Part shown: piece after piece, positions 26,215-35,560 of the stretch
Layout: every line of letters starts with the position of its first letter
Position numbering within the stretch: the first letter of the stretch is position 1
Source of the DNA: Anaerolineales bacterium
GTDB lineage: Bacteria > Chloroflexota > Anaerolineae > 4572-78 > J111
NCBI GenBank assembly: GCA_020634855.1
Contig: JACKAU010000020.1
Span: 62,001-126,000, forward strand
DNA: 64,000 nucleotides
Reading direction: 5' to 3'
Notes under the pieces: model-generated
What the model saw: only the letters and a program-made list of their open reading frames with translations
Told to the model about the DNA's origin: nothing
Databases searched by the model: none
Program-made: the position numbers and the translations under genes

Positions 26215-26610
26215 ATGGACATCAAACGAAATGGCTCACAACCTTCCGCCAAAGGACCGGCCGACTGGTTTACCGGCGCGGTACGGATTGACCCTCTATT
26301 CCAGACCTCCGCTCCGGCTCGCGCTGGCGGGGCCAGCGTCACCTTCGAGCCGGGCGCTCGAACCGCCTGGCACACCCATCCGTTAGGTCAAACCCTAATT
26401 GTCACCGCCGGCTGCGGACGGGTCCAGCGCGAGGGCGGTCCCATTGAGGAGATCCGTCCCGGCGATGTGATCTGGTTCCCCCCAGGCGAGAAGCATTGGC
26501 ACGGCGCCGCGCCCACCACGGCGATGACTCACATTGCCATTCAGGAAGCCCTCGACGGTAAAGCGGTTGAGTGGCTGGAACACGTCAGCGACGAACAGTA
26601 TCTAAAATAA
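26215..26610 (+). CDS. Cupin-domain protein
   Basis: A 131-residue single-domain cupin. Metal ligands are visible in WHTHPLGQT (two His and Gln) and in PPGEKHWHGA (His) in the second motif. The overall sequence resembles the small cupins that include manganese hydroxynitrile lyases, for example FEPGARTAWHTHPLGQTLIV. It may be an isomerase, lyase or detoxifying enzyme acting on a small carbonyl compound. It sits next to aldo/keto reductase and LLM oxidoreductase genes, a common small-molecule redox neighbourhood. Confidence 0.88.
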   Translation: MDIKRNGSQPSAKGPADWFTGAVRIDPLFQTSAPARAGGASVTFEPGARTAWHTHPLGQTLIVTAGCGRVQREGGPIEEIRPGDVIWFPPGEKHWHGAAPTTAMTHIAIQEALDGKAVEWLEHVSDEQYLK

Positions 26611-26637
26611 AATCAAGATCTCTAAAGGAGAATTATT

Positions 26638-27504
26638 ATGATCTTGGAAGAAAAATACACACTATCTAATGGAGTAGAGATTCCAAAACTAGGCCTCGGA
26701 ACATGGTTTATCAACGACACAGATATCGTCCAGGCCGTGAAAGATGCGGCAAAAATTGGCTATCGCCATGTTGATACCGCCCAGGCGTATCAAAATGAAC
26801 GTGGTGTCGGGGAGGGCATCAGCGCAAGTGGTGTAAAAAGAGAAGACATGTTCGTGACCACAAAACTTGCCGCAGAAGTCAAGTCTTATAAAGAGGCGGT
26901 TGCATCCATTGATAATTCACTTAAAATATTAGGGCTTGATTATATTGACCTGATGATCATTCACAGCCCAAAACCTTGGACGGAATTCCACAAAGATGAT
27001 CCTTTCTTTGAAGGAAATCGTGAAGCATGGCGAGCGCTTGAGGAAGCCTATCAAGCCGGAAAACTGCGGGCTATTGGTCTTTCGAACTTCGAAAAAGCCG
27101 ATCTCGATAACATCCTTGCATCTTGTACGGTAAAACCCATGGTCAACCAGATCTTGGCGCATATCAGTAATACACCGAAAGAAATGATCCAATATGCGCA
27201 AGACAACGGGATCTTGGTCGAAGCGTATTCACCGGTGGCCCACGGAGAGTTGATGAAAAATCAGGAAGTACTCAACATCGCCGAAAAATATGGTGTTACG
27301 GCGCCACAGTTAGGTATTCGCTATGTGTTGCAGCTTGGTCTGCTGCCATTACCCAAAACGGCAAATCCGGCCCATATGAAAAACAATGCCGATGTGGATT
27401 TTGTGATTTCAGATGAGGATATGGAATTCTTGAAAAATATGGAACCCATCGAAGATTATGGAGATGCCAGCATGTTCCCTGTGTACGGGGGAAAATTGGA
27501 ATAA
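26638..27504 (+). CDS. Aldo/keto reductase
   Basis: A complete 288-residue reductase. NAD(P)H-dependent carbonyl reduction is expected in the cytoplasm. The family features are present: GVEIPKLGLGTWF, the catalytic Asp and Tyr in GYRHVDTAQAYQNERGVGE, Lys in VTTKLA, His in MIIHSPKPW, and the coenzyme loop LPLPKTANPAHMKNN. AAAGGAG lies upstream of the ATG. Its codon use is more AT-rich than the pseudogene nearby, and it is not closely related to it, so it belongs to a different subgroup. Confidence 0.94.
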   Translation: MILEEKYTLSNGVEIPKLGLGTWFINDTDIVQAVKDAAKIGYRHVDTAQAYQNERGVGEGISASGVKREDMFVTTKLAAEVKSYKEAVASIDNSLKILGLDYIDLMIIHSPKPWTEFHKDDPFFEGNREAWRALEEAYQAGKLRAIGLSNFEKADLDNILASCTVKPMVNQILAHISNTPKEMIQYAQDNGILVEAYSPVAHGELMKNQEVLNIAEKYGVTAPQLGIRYVLQLGLLPLPKTANPAHMKNNADVDFVISDEDMEFLKNMEPIEDYGDASMFPVYGGKLE

Positions 27505-27557
27505 TCACGCTTCTTAACGTTAATGGACACATTCATAAATTGACCTTAAAATAATAA

Positions 27558-27672
27558 CCAACAGGGTCACAAAGTTGCAAGGTCACAAATATAAATTTGT
27601 GTGACTTACAACCCTGTTACCTTGCAACCCTGCAACCTTGCAACCCTGTTACTTTGCTACCTTGTATCCGAA
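27558..27672. repeat. Palindromic microrepeat region
   Basis: A near-palindrome built on GTCACAAAT...ATTTGTGTGAC is followed by several copies of CCTTGCAACCCTG and its variants, the reverse complement of GTTGCAAGGTCAC on the left side. It fills the space ahead of the LLM oxidoreductase gene. Confidence 0.6.
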
Positions 27673-27692
27673 ACCTATTAAGGAGATTAATC

Positions 27693-28577
27693 ATGCATGT
27701 TGGATTACAAATTCCGTCTTTTAAGTATCCCGGCGGCGCGGCTGCTATTCGCCCCAAACTGAAAGAAATCGTCACCACCGCCGAAGAGGCCGGTTTTTAC
27801 AGCCTCTGGGTTATGGATCATTACTATCAAATCAAGGGGTTGTTCGGCGAAGCCTATACCGACCCGATGCTGGAAAGCTACACCACGCTCGGATATTTTG
27901 CCGGATTAACGGAAAAAGCCTATCTCGGCGTCCTGATAACCGGCGTTATTTATCGCCATCCCGCCGTTCTGCTGAAGATGGTCAACACCCTCGATATTCT
28001 CTCCGGTGGTCGGGCTTATCTCGGCATTGGCGCGGCCTGGTATGAAGACGAAGCCAAAGGCTATGGTATCCCCTACCCGTCAACCTCAGAGCGCTTCGAG
28101 CAACTGGAAGACACGTTGCAACTGGCCAAGGCGCTCTGGGCCGGTGATGAGGCCTCCTTTGAGGGTCAGCATTTTTCTGTGCCGGCCATCACCAACAATC
28201 CCCGCCCAATCTCAAACCCGCATCCACGTATTATGATTGGCGGTACCGGCCCCAAGAAGACCCTACGCATGGTGGCTGAATATGCGGATGCCTGCAATAT
28301 CGGCGCTTGGGTCGGACCGGAAAACATGCAAAAATCGCTCGACATCCTCAAAGACCATTGTGAGACTCTGGGCCGCGATTACGACGCCATCGAAAAAACG
28401 TGTCTCGATACCGCGCATCTGTCCGGGAATGATACGGTCGCTAGCCTCATCAGTCGCCTCAAGGATCTCTCTGCCATGGGCTTCACCCACGCCATATTTA
28501 ATATGCCGGATGTTTACGAGATTACGCCGCTCGAAACCTTTGCCAAAGAGATCATCCCGGCCATAGCCGGACTCTAA
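27693..28577 (+). CDS. LLM-class F420-dependent oxidoreductase
   Basis: A 294-residue luciferase-like TIM-barrel oxidoreductase. ATG 27693 follows AAGGAG at seven bases. Conserved parts are ITTAEEAGFYSLWVMDHYYQ-like text near residues 27-47, a YLGVLITGVIYRHPAVLLKMVNTLDILSGGR block, GIGAAWYEDEAKGYGIPYP, and PHPRIMIGGTGPKKTLRM. The RHP and GGR segments are typical of F420-using members. It probably transfers hydride between F420H2 and an unknown substrate. Confidence 0.9.
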   Translation: MHVGLQIPSFKYPGGAAAIRPKLKEIVTTAEEAGFYSLWVMDHYYQIKGLFGEAYTDPMLESYTTLGYFAGLTEKAYLGVLITGVIYRHPAVLLKMVNTLDILSGGRAYLGIGAAWYEDEAKGYGIPYPSTSERFEQLEDTLQLAKALWAGDEASFEGQHFSVPAITNNPRPISNPHPRIMIGGTGPKKTLRMVAEYADACNIGAWVGPENMQKSLDILKDHCETLGRDYDAIEKTCLDTAHLSGNDTVASLISRLKDLSAMGFTHAIFNMPDVYEITPLETFAKEIIPAIAGL

Positions 28578-28704
28578 ACAGACTTTACACTGCCATAGCT
28601 ATCATAAGGAAGGGGCATAAAATAACTTCCGCTGTTCGAGACGCGTCATTTCGTAGCCGCAGGCGGAGAAATCCAAAACCCGGACAAGCCGGCACCAAAA
28701 AGGA

Positions 28705-28785
28705 TTTAACGCTAAAGACGCTAAAGTCGCAAAGGATATATAAAAAGCGTTGGCGGCTTTAGCGCCCTTTGCGTCTCTTGCGTTT
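28705..28785. repeat. ~80-bp element with AACGC(T/A)AAAGACGC ends
   Basis: TTAACGCTAAAGACGCTAAA at the left is matched by an inverted CTTTGCGTCTCTTGCGTT at the right, with imperfect arms. Elements with ends of this type are common as dispersed non-coding repeats. Confidence 0.55.
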
Positions 28786-28823
28786 AGATACCCGCCCCCA
28801 CTTCTTCATTACGAACCATAGGC

Positions 28824-28998
28824 CAAGCCGAGATTGATCCAGCCGTCAGGGTACTCAATAAACCCAGGCCGAAGGATTGATCTCGGCTTTTTGCTAGTAA
28901 GCTGGCTTTTCTTCAAGAGAAATTCTGTTTGCTAGGGGGAAAAGACTTGCTATAGAAAAATCTCTGCGGAATTGAATAGGATTATTATATGGGTCTTA
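28824..28998. repeat. Stem-loop repeat, copy A
   Basis: A ~175-bp sequence that recurs at 30162-30332. It begins with a large stem-loop (28825-28892): AAGCCGAGATTGATCC pairs with GGATTGATCTCGGCTT, followed by T residues. Inside is a second short hairpin whose loop CTCAATAAAC is conserved in both copies. Beyond the hairpin the copies share TTGCTATAGAAAAATCT and GCGGAATTGAA. It ends 15 bases past the stop of the leftward HNH gene. Confidence 0.8.
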
Positions 28999-29012
28999 TC
29001 ACTTCGTGTATT

Positions 29013-29456
29013 TCAGCCATCTTTATCCATGGCTGAAGGAGGATGTTCTCCCATTGTATAGAGGACTTGTCGTAAGTTTACTAAGCCTGCTCGATTCAAC
29101 TGCAAGGCTTCTATTGTCGCCCTTCCTATCGCGGTCACGCCCACCATTACCGTAAAGTTATCACTCCACCGAAAGTGATCTTCCCACCGCTGTTGTCTTG
29201 GATGGTACAACATCACCCTCTCACCGCTCACAGGATCATAGCCTTCCGTTTTGGTATACTTGTGGCTGTTGCACCCCTGACAAGCTAAGGCCAGATTATC
29301 TAAGCGCGTTTTCCCGCTCTGACTCCGAGGCTTAATATGCTCAACCGAAAATGATTGCGTGGCAAACCGCATTTGACTGCAACAGTATTCACAACACCCC
29401 CTTGCCCGTTCCATCACTGCTTGTCTTTGCCGGGCCGTTACGCGTGGCTCAAGCAT
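29013..29456 (-). CDS. HNH endonuclease
   Basis: A 147-residue HNH nuclease. Zinc-binding CCEYC (residues 21-25), the catalytic EHIKP (His40), SGKTRLDNLALAC (Asn54) and CQGCNSHK (Cys59, Cys62, His65) are all present. It should nick or cut DNA with a divalent metal. The start overlaps by eight bases the end of a helical protein gene, suggesting a two-gene unit. Such cassettes are frequent and mobile; whether this one is a defence, homing or repair nuclease cannot be told. Confidence 0.9.
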   Translation of the reverse strand: MLEPRVTARQRQAVMERARGCCEYCCSQMRFATQSFSVEHIKPRSQSGKTRLDNLALACQGCNSHKYTKTEGYDPVSGERVMLYHPRQQRWEDHFRWSDNFTVMVGVTAIGRATIEALQLNRAGLVNLRQVLYTMGEHPPSAMDKDG

Positions 29457-29850
29457 AAGCTGGCGGATGAATCCCTAACTCGTCCATCAATTTTGTCAGC
29501 GATGTGCCTCGATAACGCGCTAGCTCGACCAGATAGTGTATCCGCTGCGCATCTGACTTTTCAATTTGGTCAGTTAGCGCTAAGAGTTCTTGATGTTCTT
29601 CAGCCGACAAGGTTTCGGCTTGCCGTTTAGCCACAAGGTCATCAAGGCGTTGCTGAACCGCAACGGGTAAGCTCTGGTTGATCTTGAGCAACAGCTCCGT
29701 TTCATCTAAAGATAAACTAGGCGCTTTACGTTGGGCCTGTAAAGCAATAACCTGAGACATCAATTGTTCCAGGTCGGCTAAGCTTAATTGCTCTACCGCT
29801 TTCAACAATTCATCAAAAGGTAGCTCTGTTTTAACGTGAATGGTGGACAT
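29449..29850 (-). CDS. Helical protein paired with HNH nuclease, unknown function
   Basis: A 133-residue, largely helical, Leu- and Glu-rich protein (DELLKAVEQLSLADLEQLMSQ, LSAEEHQELLALTDQIEK). No catalytic motif is seen. It is translated just ahead of the HNH gene, with an eight-base overlap, so it is probably its partner, perhaps a DNA-binding or regulatory subunit. The C-terminal TSLTKLMDELGI has a helix-turn-helix look, but this is weak. Confidence 0.75.
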   Translation of the reverse strand: MSTIHVKTELPFDELLKAVEQLSLADLEQLMSQVIALQAQRKAPSLSLDETELLLKINQSLPVAVQQRLDDLVAKRQAETLSAEEHQELLALTDQIEKSDAQRIHYLVELARYRGTSLTKLMDELGIHPPAYA

Positions 29851-29965
29851 AGGTTATTCCTTCTCACCGGCTAATTTACTGCTGTCGTTTCATAATTGTA
29901 CCACACCTAGCCACAAACCCGTAAAATTTCTCGAATTTGGATACCCCCAAAATTTTTATATAGAT

Positions 29966-30109
29966 CACGATGATCTCATACCCAGCACCGAACCACCCAA
30001 CGGCGTCGGCGAACCGGCCGTCCCGCCCATAACCAACGCCATCTTTGCCGCCACCGGCACCCACCTCCGCCGCCTGCCCATCCGCCCCGCAGATTTGCAG
30101 ATGGGTTGA
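29966..30109 (+). pseudogene. C-terminal remnant of a molybdopterin hydroxylase large subunit
   Basis: The translated strip EPPNGVGEPAVPPITNAIFA followed by ATGTHLRRLPIRPADL matches the extreme C-terminus of xanthine dehydrogenase/isoquinoline oxidoreductase-type molybdenum subunits, where GVGEPA..P...NAIF.ATG..R.LP is highly conserved. Only about 45 residues remain, ending with a normal TGA near 30109. The rest of the gene is absent; the preceding sequence is AT-rich and unrelated. It is a relic of a gene removed when this accessory segment was assembled. Confidence 0.8.
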
Positions 30110-30161
30110 GGTTAGGGATAGTGAGGCTGCTGGAAATAGAAATTCATTATAAAGCATAATT

Positions 30162-30332
30162 CAAGCCGAGATTGATCCACACGCCAGGGGCTCAATAAAC
30201 TCCAGGACGAAGGATTTATCTCGGCTTTTAGTTAGTATGAAGTATTTTCTTTAAGAGAATATTTATGTTGCTTAGGAGGGGTTGCTATAGAAAAATCTGT
30301 GCGGAATTGAAGACGATTTTTATATTGGTGTT
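30162..30332. repeat. Stem-loop repeat, copy B
   Basis: Second copy of the repeat at 28824-28998, in the same orientation and roughly 80 percent identical by eye. The outer stem is kept (30163-30229) with some changed bases, and the loop CTCAATAAAC is unchanged. It lies about 145 bases beyond the stop of the CHAT-domain gene, as copy A lies beyond the HNH gene stop. Confidence 0.8.
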
Positions 30333-30477
30333 AGAATTTTAACACCTGCCCACTACACAATTGCAGGCTAGAAAAGTTGCTTTCAATAGCAATGTGGCAC
30401 TGCAGGGACAACTTATTCTAAAAAGCGTTGCTTAGCAATTAGCGTGACGGGCGTTGTCGATGCATTTATTCGATTTG

Positions 30478-33400
30478 TTAAGAGGCTAACTTAAAGCTAG
30501 CATCCCCATATACATGAAGTATCCCCCAGGCACACGGGTTATCGTATTTTTTCGCAACTTCGCGGGATGCTATATATGAAGAATGTCCTACGGAATATCC
30601 AGATGACAAATACTCCAGGAATGGAGGGAGCCAAATTTCAGCAATATTTACGTGGAGGGGCCAAGGTGGAGCGACTACACACTTAACATCCATCCTTAGC
30701 AACTCCGAAACTAGACCAACTGTTTCTGATGATCCTACCTGTCGATCGCTGCGTCCAGAGTTGCATACAAACAACACGACACACCCACATCCCTTCAGGG
30801 TTCGCGAAAATTCTTTAGCAGAGTAAGAGGTTGTAGTATCGCTTATTGCCCTAAAATTATCAAATAAACCTACTCCACCATGAGAGGTAATAAAGGCTAG
30901 TTCGGAATTTTCTAAATGCGATGGATGATCGCTCTCAATGAGTTCAATCTGAGCATCTTGGAGTACCGGAGTTAAACGATCACGCAAAAAATGAATGGTC
31001 AAATCCATTGATGTCGATGATCCCATCCAAGCTCGTTTACCCGAATAAATTTGTCGAGGACTAGTTCGAGCATTAAACATCCAAGACACAGAAGGAACTA
31101 TTGCGACTTCACTACTTTCTCCTATATTTTTATTATTTACCAAAGAAATTTGAAACGGATATCCAAATAACTCAGCATCAGGTATTATAAAAACTCTCTG
31201 CTTTACCCTAAAGTCTCCAATCGATAATGATGAAAGAGATTCGTTAACCATAACCTTTGAAGGATATTCATCAGCAAGTGGGGAGGGAGGTGTCCACATT
31301 CCATAGGCATGAGGATAATGTCGTCTCCACTCATAGTAGTTCGTAGGTGACCACACTTGGATGTCTATGCTGTCCGGCCCAGTGTAACTATCATTAGATA
31401 TCGTAGCTCTATACATATGCCCCAAGACATCACGTGCAACAATTATCACTAATTCATCTGGTTCAATTATTGTTTGAAAGTCTCGGATGGAAATTTCACT
31501 CAATTCAGCAATCGACTTTTCCTCCATTGGAGACACATTTTGTAACACACTTAGACCTTCGATGATTTTTTTCGCATCGTGACTGTTTTTAGCGAGAAAC
31601 TGCAGCCACCAGCTCTGAATTTTTTCAGAGCTGGGCAACTTATCATTCTTGGAAGGTTTAGAGTGTAAAGTCAATATGGGTTGGGATAAAAGGATGGAAG
31701 ACAATATAAAAAGATCTATATCATCCTTTTGATAGGCAGTTTTGACACTGTTTTTGATCAAATTAGTTGTTTGTGTTATTTGGTATGCTAAATCACTTAA
31801 GTCGTTTGCTGGTGATATAATCTGAATAGCGCGTAAAATATCTTCCTTCTTAGGTTGGGTATTAATAACAGAACTCAAGAATTCTCGTTGTGCTTCATCT
31901 AAAAGACCTATTTGTTCCTTTAAATTTTCCTCAATACCATTTGGAATCTCTACTTCATTCAATTTTAACAACATAATTAGATGAGCTTGTAGAGACAATA
32001 AAGGACCTAATTCTTTCTCTTCACTTTTGTTGAGAAGTTCAGTCAGCCGTCCCAAATGTTCTAGAAGGATTTCACTAGATGTCTCACGATCCAATTTTGT
32101 CAGTTGTATTGATAACTCAACCTGCTCCAGTTCCTGGATAAATTTTTTTGCAGCATTCGTTTTTATATTTACTATGCGTTCCAGGTTAACAGTCTCTAAC
32201 CCAAAATCTGCTAGCCCTAAATCACGAAAAACTCTTGAAGAAAGTCGATAAAAACTACACAACAAATCTCTATTAAGGGCAGGTCCATTCCAACACAGGA
32301 TACTAAAACATAAATATCGCAACGCTGCTAAAATATTATGTGTTCGATGATGTGCCTCTGCATAACATGCCCAAGCTTGACCAATTCGCCACTCAAAATA
32401 CTCTGTTTGTATTCTGGGAAATAAAATTAGCGCTGTTTCAGCTAAATCTCGCGCTTGTTGAGCATAACCTGCAAGTGCCAGTCTTGATATTACGATTCGG
32501 GTAGCGATGAAATCACTACTTGGATCGCCAATTACTTGACATACGAGAATAATTATATGTAGTAATTGGTAGAGAAATTGAAAATCATCTCTAGTGATTT
32601 CTGAGCTAGCCTGTTGTAATATTAATATCAAAGCCCGTACTAAATCCGGAGTAATCAAGTTACTTAAATGATTTGGTATTTCTCCTTGGCCAAGTACAAA
32701 CTCCTTAGAAGCAGGTAAACTCTTAAAATACTGCTCAAAAAAGAATGTTGCGTCTGCAATATCTCCCTCGTTAGAGTCAAACTTAACATCATATTTGCCA
32801 AAACTATAATTATTGTTTTGGATTTCCTGAAAGGAGATATGAATACGCCTGAGTAAAATATACGATAAAATCACAATAATAGTGGGTTCTTCTAAACCCG
32901 ACTCAAGTAGCTCTTCCAACTCGAAACGAAGATCTGCATCTTGAGGAAGTGCGGAGGCTATTCTTATTACGCCCATTAATTCGGCTGTCTCATTTTCCAA
33001 TACTGCATCATGATCTCTTAATATTTTACTCAGCACCCGGATCCTGATCTGAATGGCTTGAGAAATATGGGGCGAATCGGTTTCCACCATAGAAGCAAAT
33101 TCTCTTGCAAATCTATATTCCTTCTGATATTCAGCTTCATGAGCAGCAGCCAAGTACGCATAATCTAATTTATTTTTCTGTTTTGCGTAATCAAAAAAGC
33201 TGTTTAAATCTGACCGTCTATCGCCCAAAGTCTCACATAACTTCACCAGAAATGGATCACCAAGTTTGCTGGCTACCTCTGCAGCTTTTGAAAACTGACG
33301 GGATTCGTAAAGTTCCACGTACGTGTCCCATAAGACAAGGGTGTTGTTTGGATAGTTCTTCTGGATATTTTCTAAAAGTTGACTGCTTAGAGGATCCAAC

Positions 33401-34467
33401 TCCAAGACTTTAGCTAGTTTATAAGCTGAGTGAATATCTTCGAGAGTGTAAATTCCTCTATTCACAGAATTTATTAATAGCGATTTGCTCTTTTCTATTT
33501 TACCAGCACTAATTGCCGTCTGGCTGAGCGAAAGCAAGATTTCTCCTGTACTTGAGTCCTGAAATTCATCCAAATACGGCTCAATTGCATCCCACGCGGC
33601 ATTGTGATTCTGTTTAGTTGATAATAGAAAGGATGTAATTAGAGCACGATTTTTCTCGTCATCTATGGTATTAGCAACGTCTCCAAGGATAGTATCAATA
33701 TCTTGAGTGTCGATTTCAATTAGGGATTTTTGAAAAGTTCTAATTACATGGTAATAACGATTCGGGAGTGGAGAGACAAAAATCGATAATTCTGGGTCAT
33801 TTAATAAGTCTGACGGATATTTATATTGAATGAATTCATATACTTCACAAAACAAAGTTACAAAAAGGTTTTTTTCCTTAGCAACTTTAAGTATCTGTCT
33901 TGTTAGTTCCATAAGATGTGAAAAATAAATTTGCTCTCTAGTACGAAGACCAAATTCTATACCCACCCAACTTTGAGATACAGCGAAATGTTCGCCATTG
34001 ATTTCAGGAAACCTATAAAGGTCTGCACAAGATATAGCAACTGCCGCACCATCTTGAAATCCTTCAAGTTTGGTAATGACATCTTTTCCCTCAAGAGACG
34101 ATAATCTAATTACGTTGAATTTCTCAAAGAAAGAATTGATTTCTTCGTCTTGAAACGGTGTGTTTTTTAGATCTTTCTCCAAAAATTGCTTGAGATTATT
34201 TAGGATATCCCTATCACCAATGTTTTCTGGTATAATTTGCTCAACCGAGCTAAAAAACCGCTCTCCAGTTTCGGTAGCGATGAATGTTACTACCAACTGC
34301 CAACCAGCCGCAGCCCTATCCAATTCTCTTTCGCCACCTAAGAATAATAAGACTCCCCCAAGACCTAATATCCTCTTAGCATTAAATAATTTTATCCAGT
34401 TGCTCGGACTACCATCAAAAAAAAACCTTTCTTTGGGAGAGAATTCGTCAGGCAAATTGGATTCCAT
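30478..34467 (-). CDS. Large helical-repeat protein with C-terminal CHAT protease domain
   Basis: A 1329-residue protein, AT-rich compared with its surroundings. The last ~200 residues form a CHAT (caspase-HetF-associated) peptidase domain: the catalytic His is in ITSHGGVG (about His1196) and the catalytic Cys in VLFVCNSGRSD (about Cys1235), followed by VAPPWPLHVNIAE and the C-terminal YGDASFKL. The ~1000 residues before it are helical, TPR-like repeats. The N-terminal ~200 residues are not recognised. CHAT proteins act as activated proteases in bacterial programmed death and CRISPR-linked defence. AAGGAA precedes the ATG. Neighbours are HNH and EVE-HNH genes. Confidence 0.88.
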   Translation of the reverse strand: MESNLPDEFSPKERFFFDGSPSNWIKLFNAKRILGLGGVLLFLGGERELDRAAAGWQLVVTFIATETGERFFSSVEQIIPENIGDRDILNNLKQFLEKDLKNTPFQDEEINSFFEKFNVIRLSSLEGKDVITKLEGFQDGAAVAISCADLYRFPEINGEHFAVSQSWVGIEFGLRTREQIYFSHLMELTRQILKVAKEKNLFVTLFCEVYEFIQYKYPSDLLNDPELSIFVSPLPNRYYHVIRTFQKSLIEIDTQDIDTILGDVANTIDDEKNRALITSFLLSTKQNHNAAWDAIEPYLDEFQDSSTGEILLSLSQTAISAGKIEKSKSLLINSVNRGIYTLEDIHSAYKLAKVLELDPLSSQLLENIQKNYPNNTLVLWDTYVELYESRQFSKAAEVASKLGDPFLVKLCETLGDRRSDLNSFFDYAKQKNKLDYAYLAAAHEAEYQKEYRFAREFASMVETDSPHISQAIQIRIRVLSKILRDHDAVLENETAELMGVIRIASALPQDADLRFELEELLESGLEEPTIIVILSYILLRRIHISFQEIQNNNYSFGKYDVKFDSNEGDIADATFFFEQYFKSLPASKEFVLGQGEIPNHLSNLITPDLVRALILILQQASSEITRDDFQFLYQLLHIIILVCQVIGDPSSDFIATRIVISRLALAGYAQQARDLAETALILFPRIQTEYFEWRIGQAWACYAEAHHRTHNILAALRYLCFSILCWNGPALNRDLLCSFYRLSSRVFRDLGLADFGLETVNLERIVNIKTNAAKKFIQELEQVELSIQLTKLDRETSSEILLEHLGRLTELLNKSEEKELGPLLSLQAHLIMLLKLNEVEIPNGIEENLKEQIGLLDEAQREFLSSVINTQPKKEDILRAIQIISPANDLSDLAYQITQTTNLIKNSVKTAYQKDDIDLFILSSILLSQPILTLHSKPSKNDKLPSSEKIQSWWLQFLAKNSHDAKKIIEGLSVLQNVSPMEEKSIAELSEISIRDFQTIIEPDELVIIVARDVLGHMYRATISNDSYTGPDSIDIQVWSPTNYYEWRRHYPHAYGMWTPPSPLADEYPSKVMVNESLSSLSIGDFRVKQRVFIIPDAELFGYPFQISLVNNKNIGESSEVAIVPSVSWMFNARTSPRQIYSGKRAWMGSSTSMDLTIHFLRDRLTPVLQDAQIELIESDHPSHLENSELAFITSHGGVGLFDNFRAISDTTTSYSAKEFSRTLKGCGCVVLFVCNSGRSDRQVGSSETVGLVSELLRMDVKCVVAPPWPLHVNIAEIWLPPFLEYLSSGYSVGHSSYIASREVAKKYDNPCAWGILHVYGDASFKLAS

Positions 34468-34969
34468 CGGTTTTTTCCTTACTTGTTGAAAACACTAACA
34501 CTTATTCTAAATCAAACCAAATCTCTTGATGAAATAACGAATAGTTAATCTGAGCTTCTTCACTATGAAAAGCAACTGAATTTGATTGTATTGCTTCAAT
34601 TTAAACCTTCTTACCAGACTTAGTGATTGCATCATAACTTCTATTTGATGCAGTCAAAAGATGAAGCCCATAAGCATCGGCAACTCAACATTCGCCAATG
34701 CTCCCGACCATATGTCCATTTGATGTAAAAGGCTGTCATGGAAACATCAATTCAACTTAGCAACAGTTTCATATAGTTATTATATCAAATTTTGAAACTT
34801 AGAATGACTGATCATAATAACTAAAGCCTTATATATCAGCCGGCACCACGTGTATAATCTCCAATACAGAAGCCTTAGATGGTATATTCATCCATAAATA
34901 AAGGCCAATAGTGCATATACCAGCAGGGAAGCCAGTGTTCACTTTTAGATTTGCATTTAGCAAGCCTCA
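34468..34969. other. Intergenic region, no gene seen
   Basis: About 500 AT-rich bases separate the EVE-HNH gene from the CHAT gene on the same strand. No ORF with a ribosome site or known motif was seen. The gap is large enough for the CHAT gene to have its own promoter. Confidence 0.4.
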
Positions 34970-35560
34970 TTACGATTTAGTAGGCTTAAAGATATTATAA
35001 TGATACTCAAGACAACCCTGATCTAGTGTATGCTTTAAGATTAGCTTTGTGCCATGTTCATTGGCCTGGGGGTTCCAATGTTCAACCTCAAATGATATCG
35101 GATTAATTGCAATAACACCTAGATCAAACATGGCATGATGTTGAGGACAAACTACAATCGTATTCTTTGTACCATCTTTGCCGTTATGGGGTTTACCAAC
35201 TGGTTGGAGATGATGTATTTCTGCAAACAATTTACCTTCATTCGTTTTAATGGTATCTCCACATACTTGGCATTTGTATTGATACATCTTCTTCAAATCA
35301 CTTCCTATTTTACTATTCCTAATTATCCTTTGGTAGGTGGTAGTCTGTTTGCGAGGTGTCTTTAATTCATTATCATCATCAGCTGCTACAACTTCTGCCT
35401 CATCAGTACCTTTAGCTAACAACAAAAACTCATGAATTTGTTTTCTTAAGTTAGGATTGAATTTTAAGATAACCTTTGTAATTGAGTTATAGCCGTTCTC
35501 AGTAACACGAAATACCGTTCCTTGGTGGAAGCGAACAAATTCAATATTCTTTTTTCGCAT
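34970..35560 (-). CDS. HNH nuclease part of a frameshifted EVE-HNH gene
   Basis: The frame from ATG 35560 codes about 196 residues. The N-terminal segment MRKKNIEFVRFHQGTVFRVT is the usual continuation of EVE-HNH fusions. The nuclease domain has CQVCGD, IHHLQP, then KDGTKNTIVVCPQHHAMFD (HNH with zinc Cys pairs). It joins an EVE-domain frame through a run of six A residues near 35550-35555; a one-base insertion or two-base deletion there would explain the split. It may be one broken gene, a sequencing error, or a recoding site. There is no ribosome site for an independent start. Confidence 0.8.
   Translation of the reverse strand: MRKKNIEFVRFHQGTVFRVTENGYNSITKVILKFNPNLRKQIHEFLLLAKGTDEAEVVAADDDNELKTPRKQTTTYQRIIRNSKIGSDLKKMYQYKCQVCGDTIKTNEGKLFAEIHHLQPVGKPHNGKDGTKNTIVVCPQHHAMFDLGVIAINPISFEVEHWNPQANEHGTKLILKHTLDQGCLEYHYNIFKPTKS

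Noticed and set aside
28825..28892. Integron attC site
   Set aside because: The stem lacks the GTTRRRY/RYYYAAC core pair of attC, and no integrase was seen in the window.
35281..35350. EVE and HNH as two independent complete genes
   Set aside because: The HNH frame starts without a ribosome site, in the middle of a segment known to be continuous in EVE-HNH fusions.
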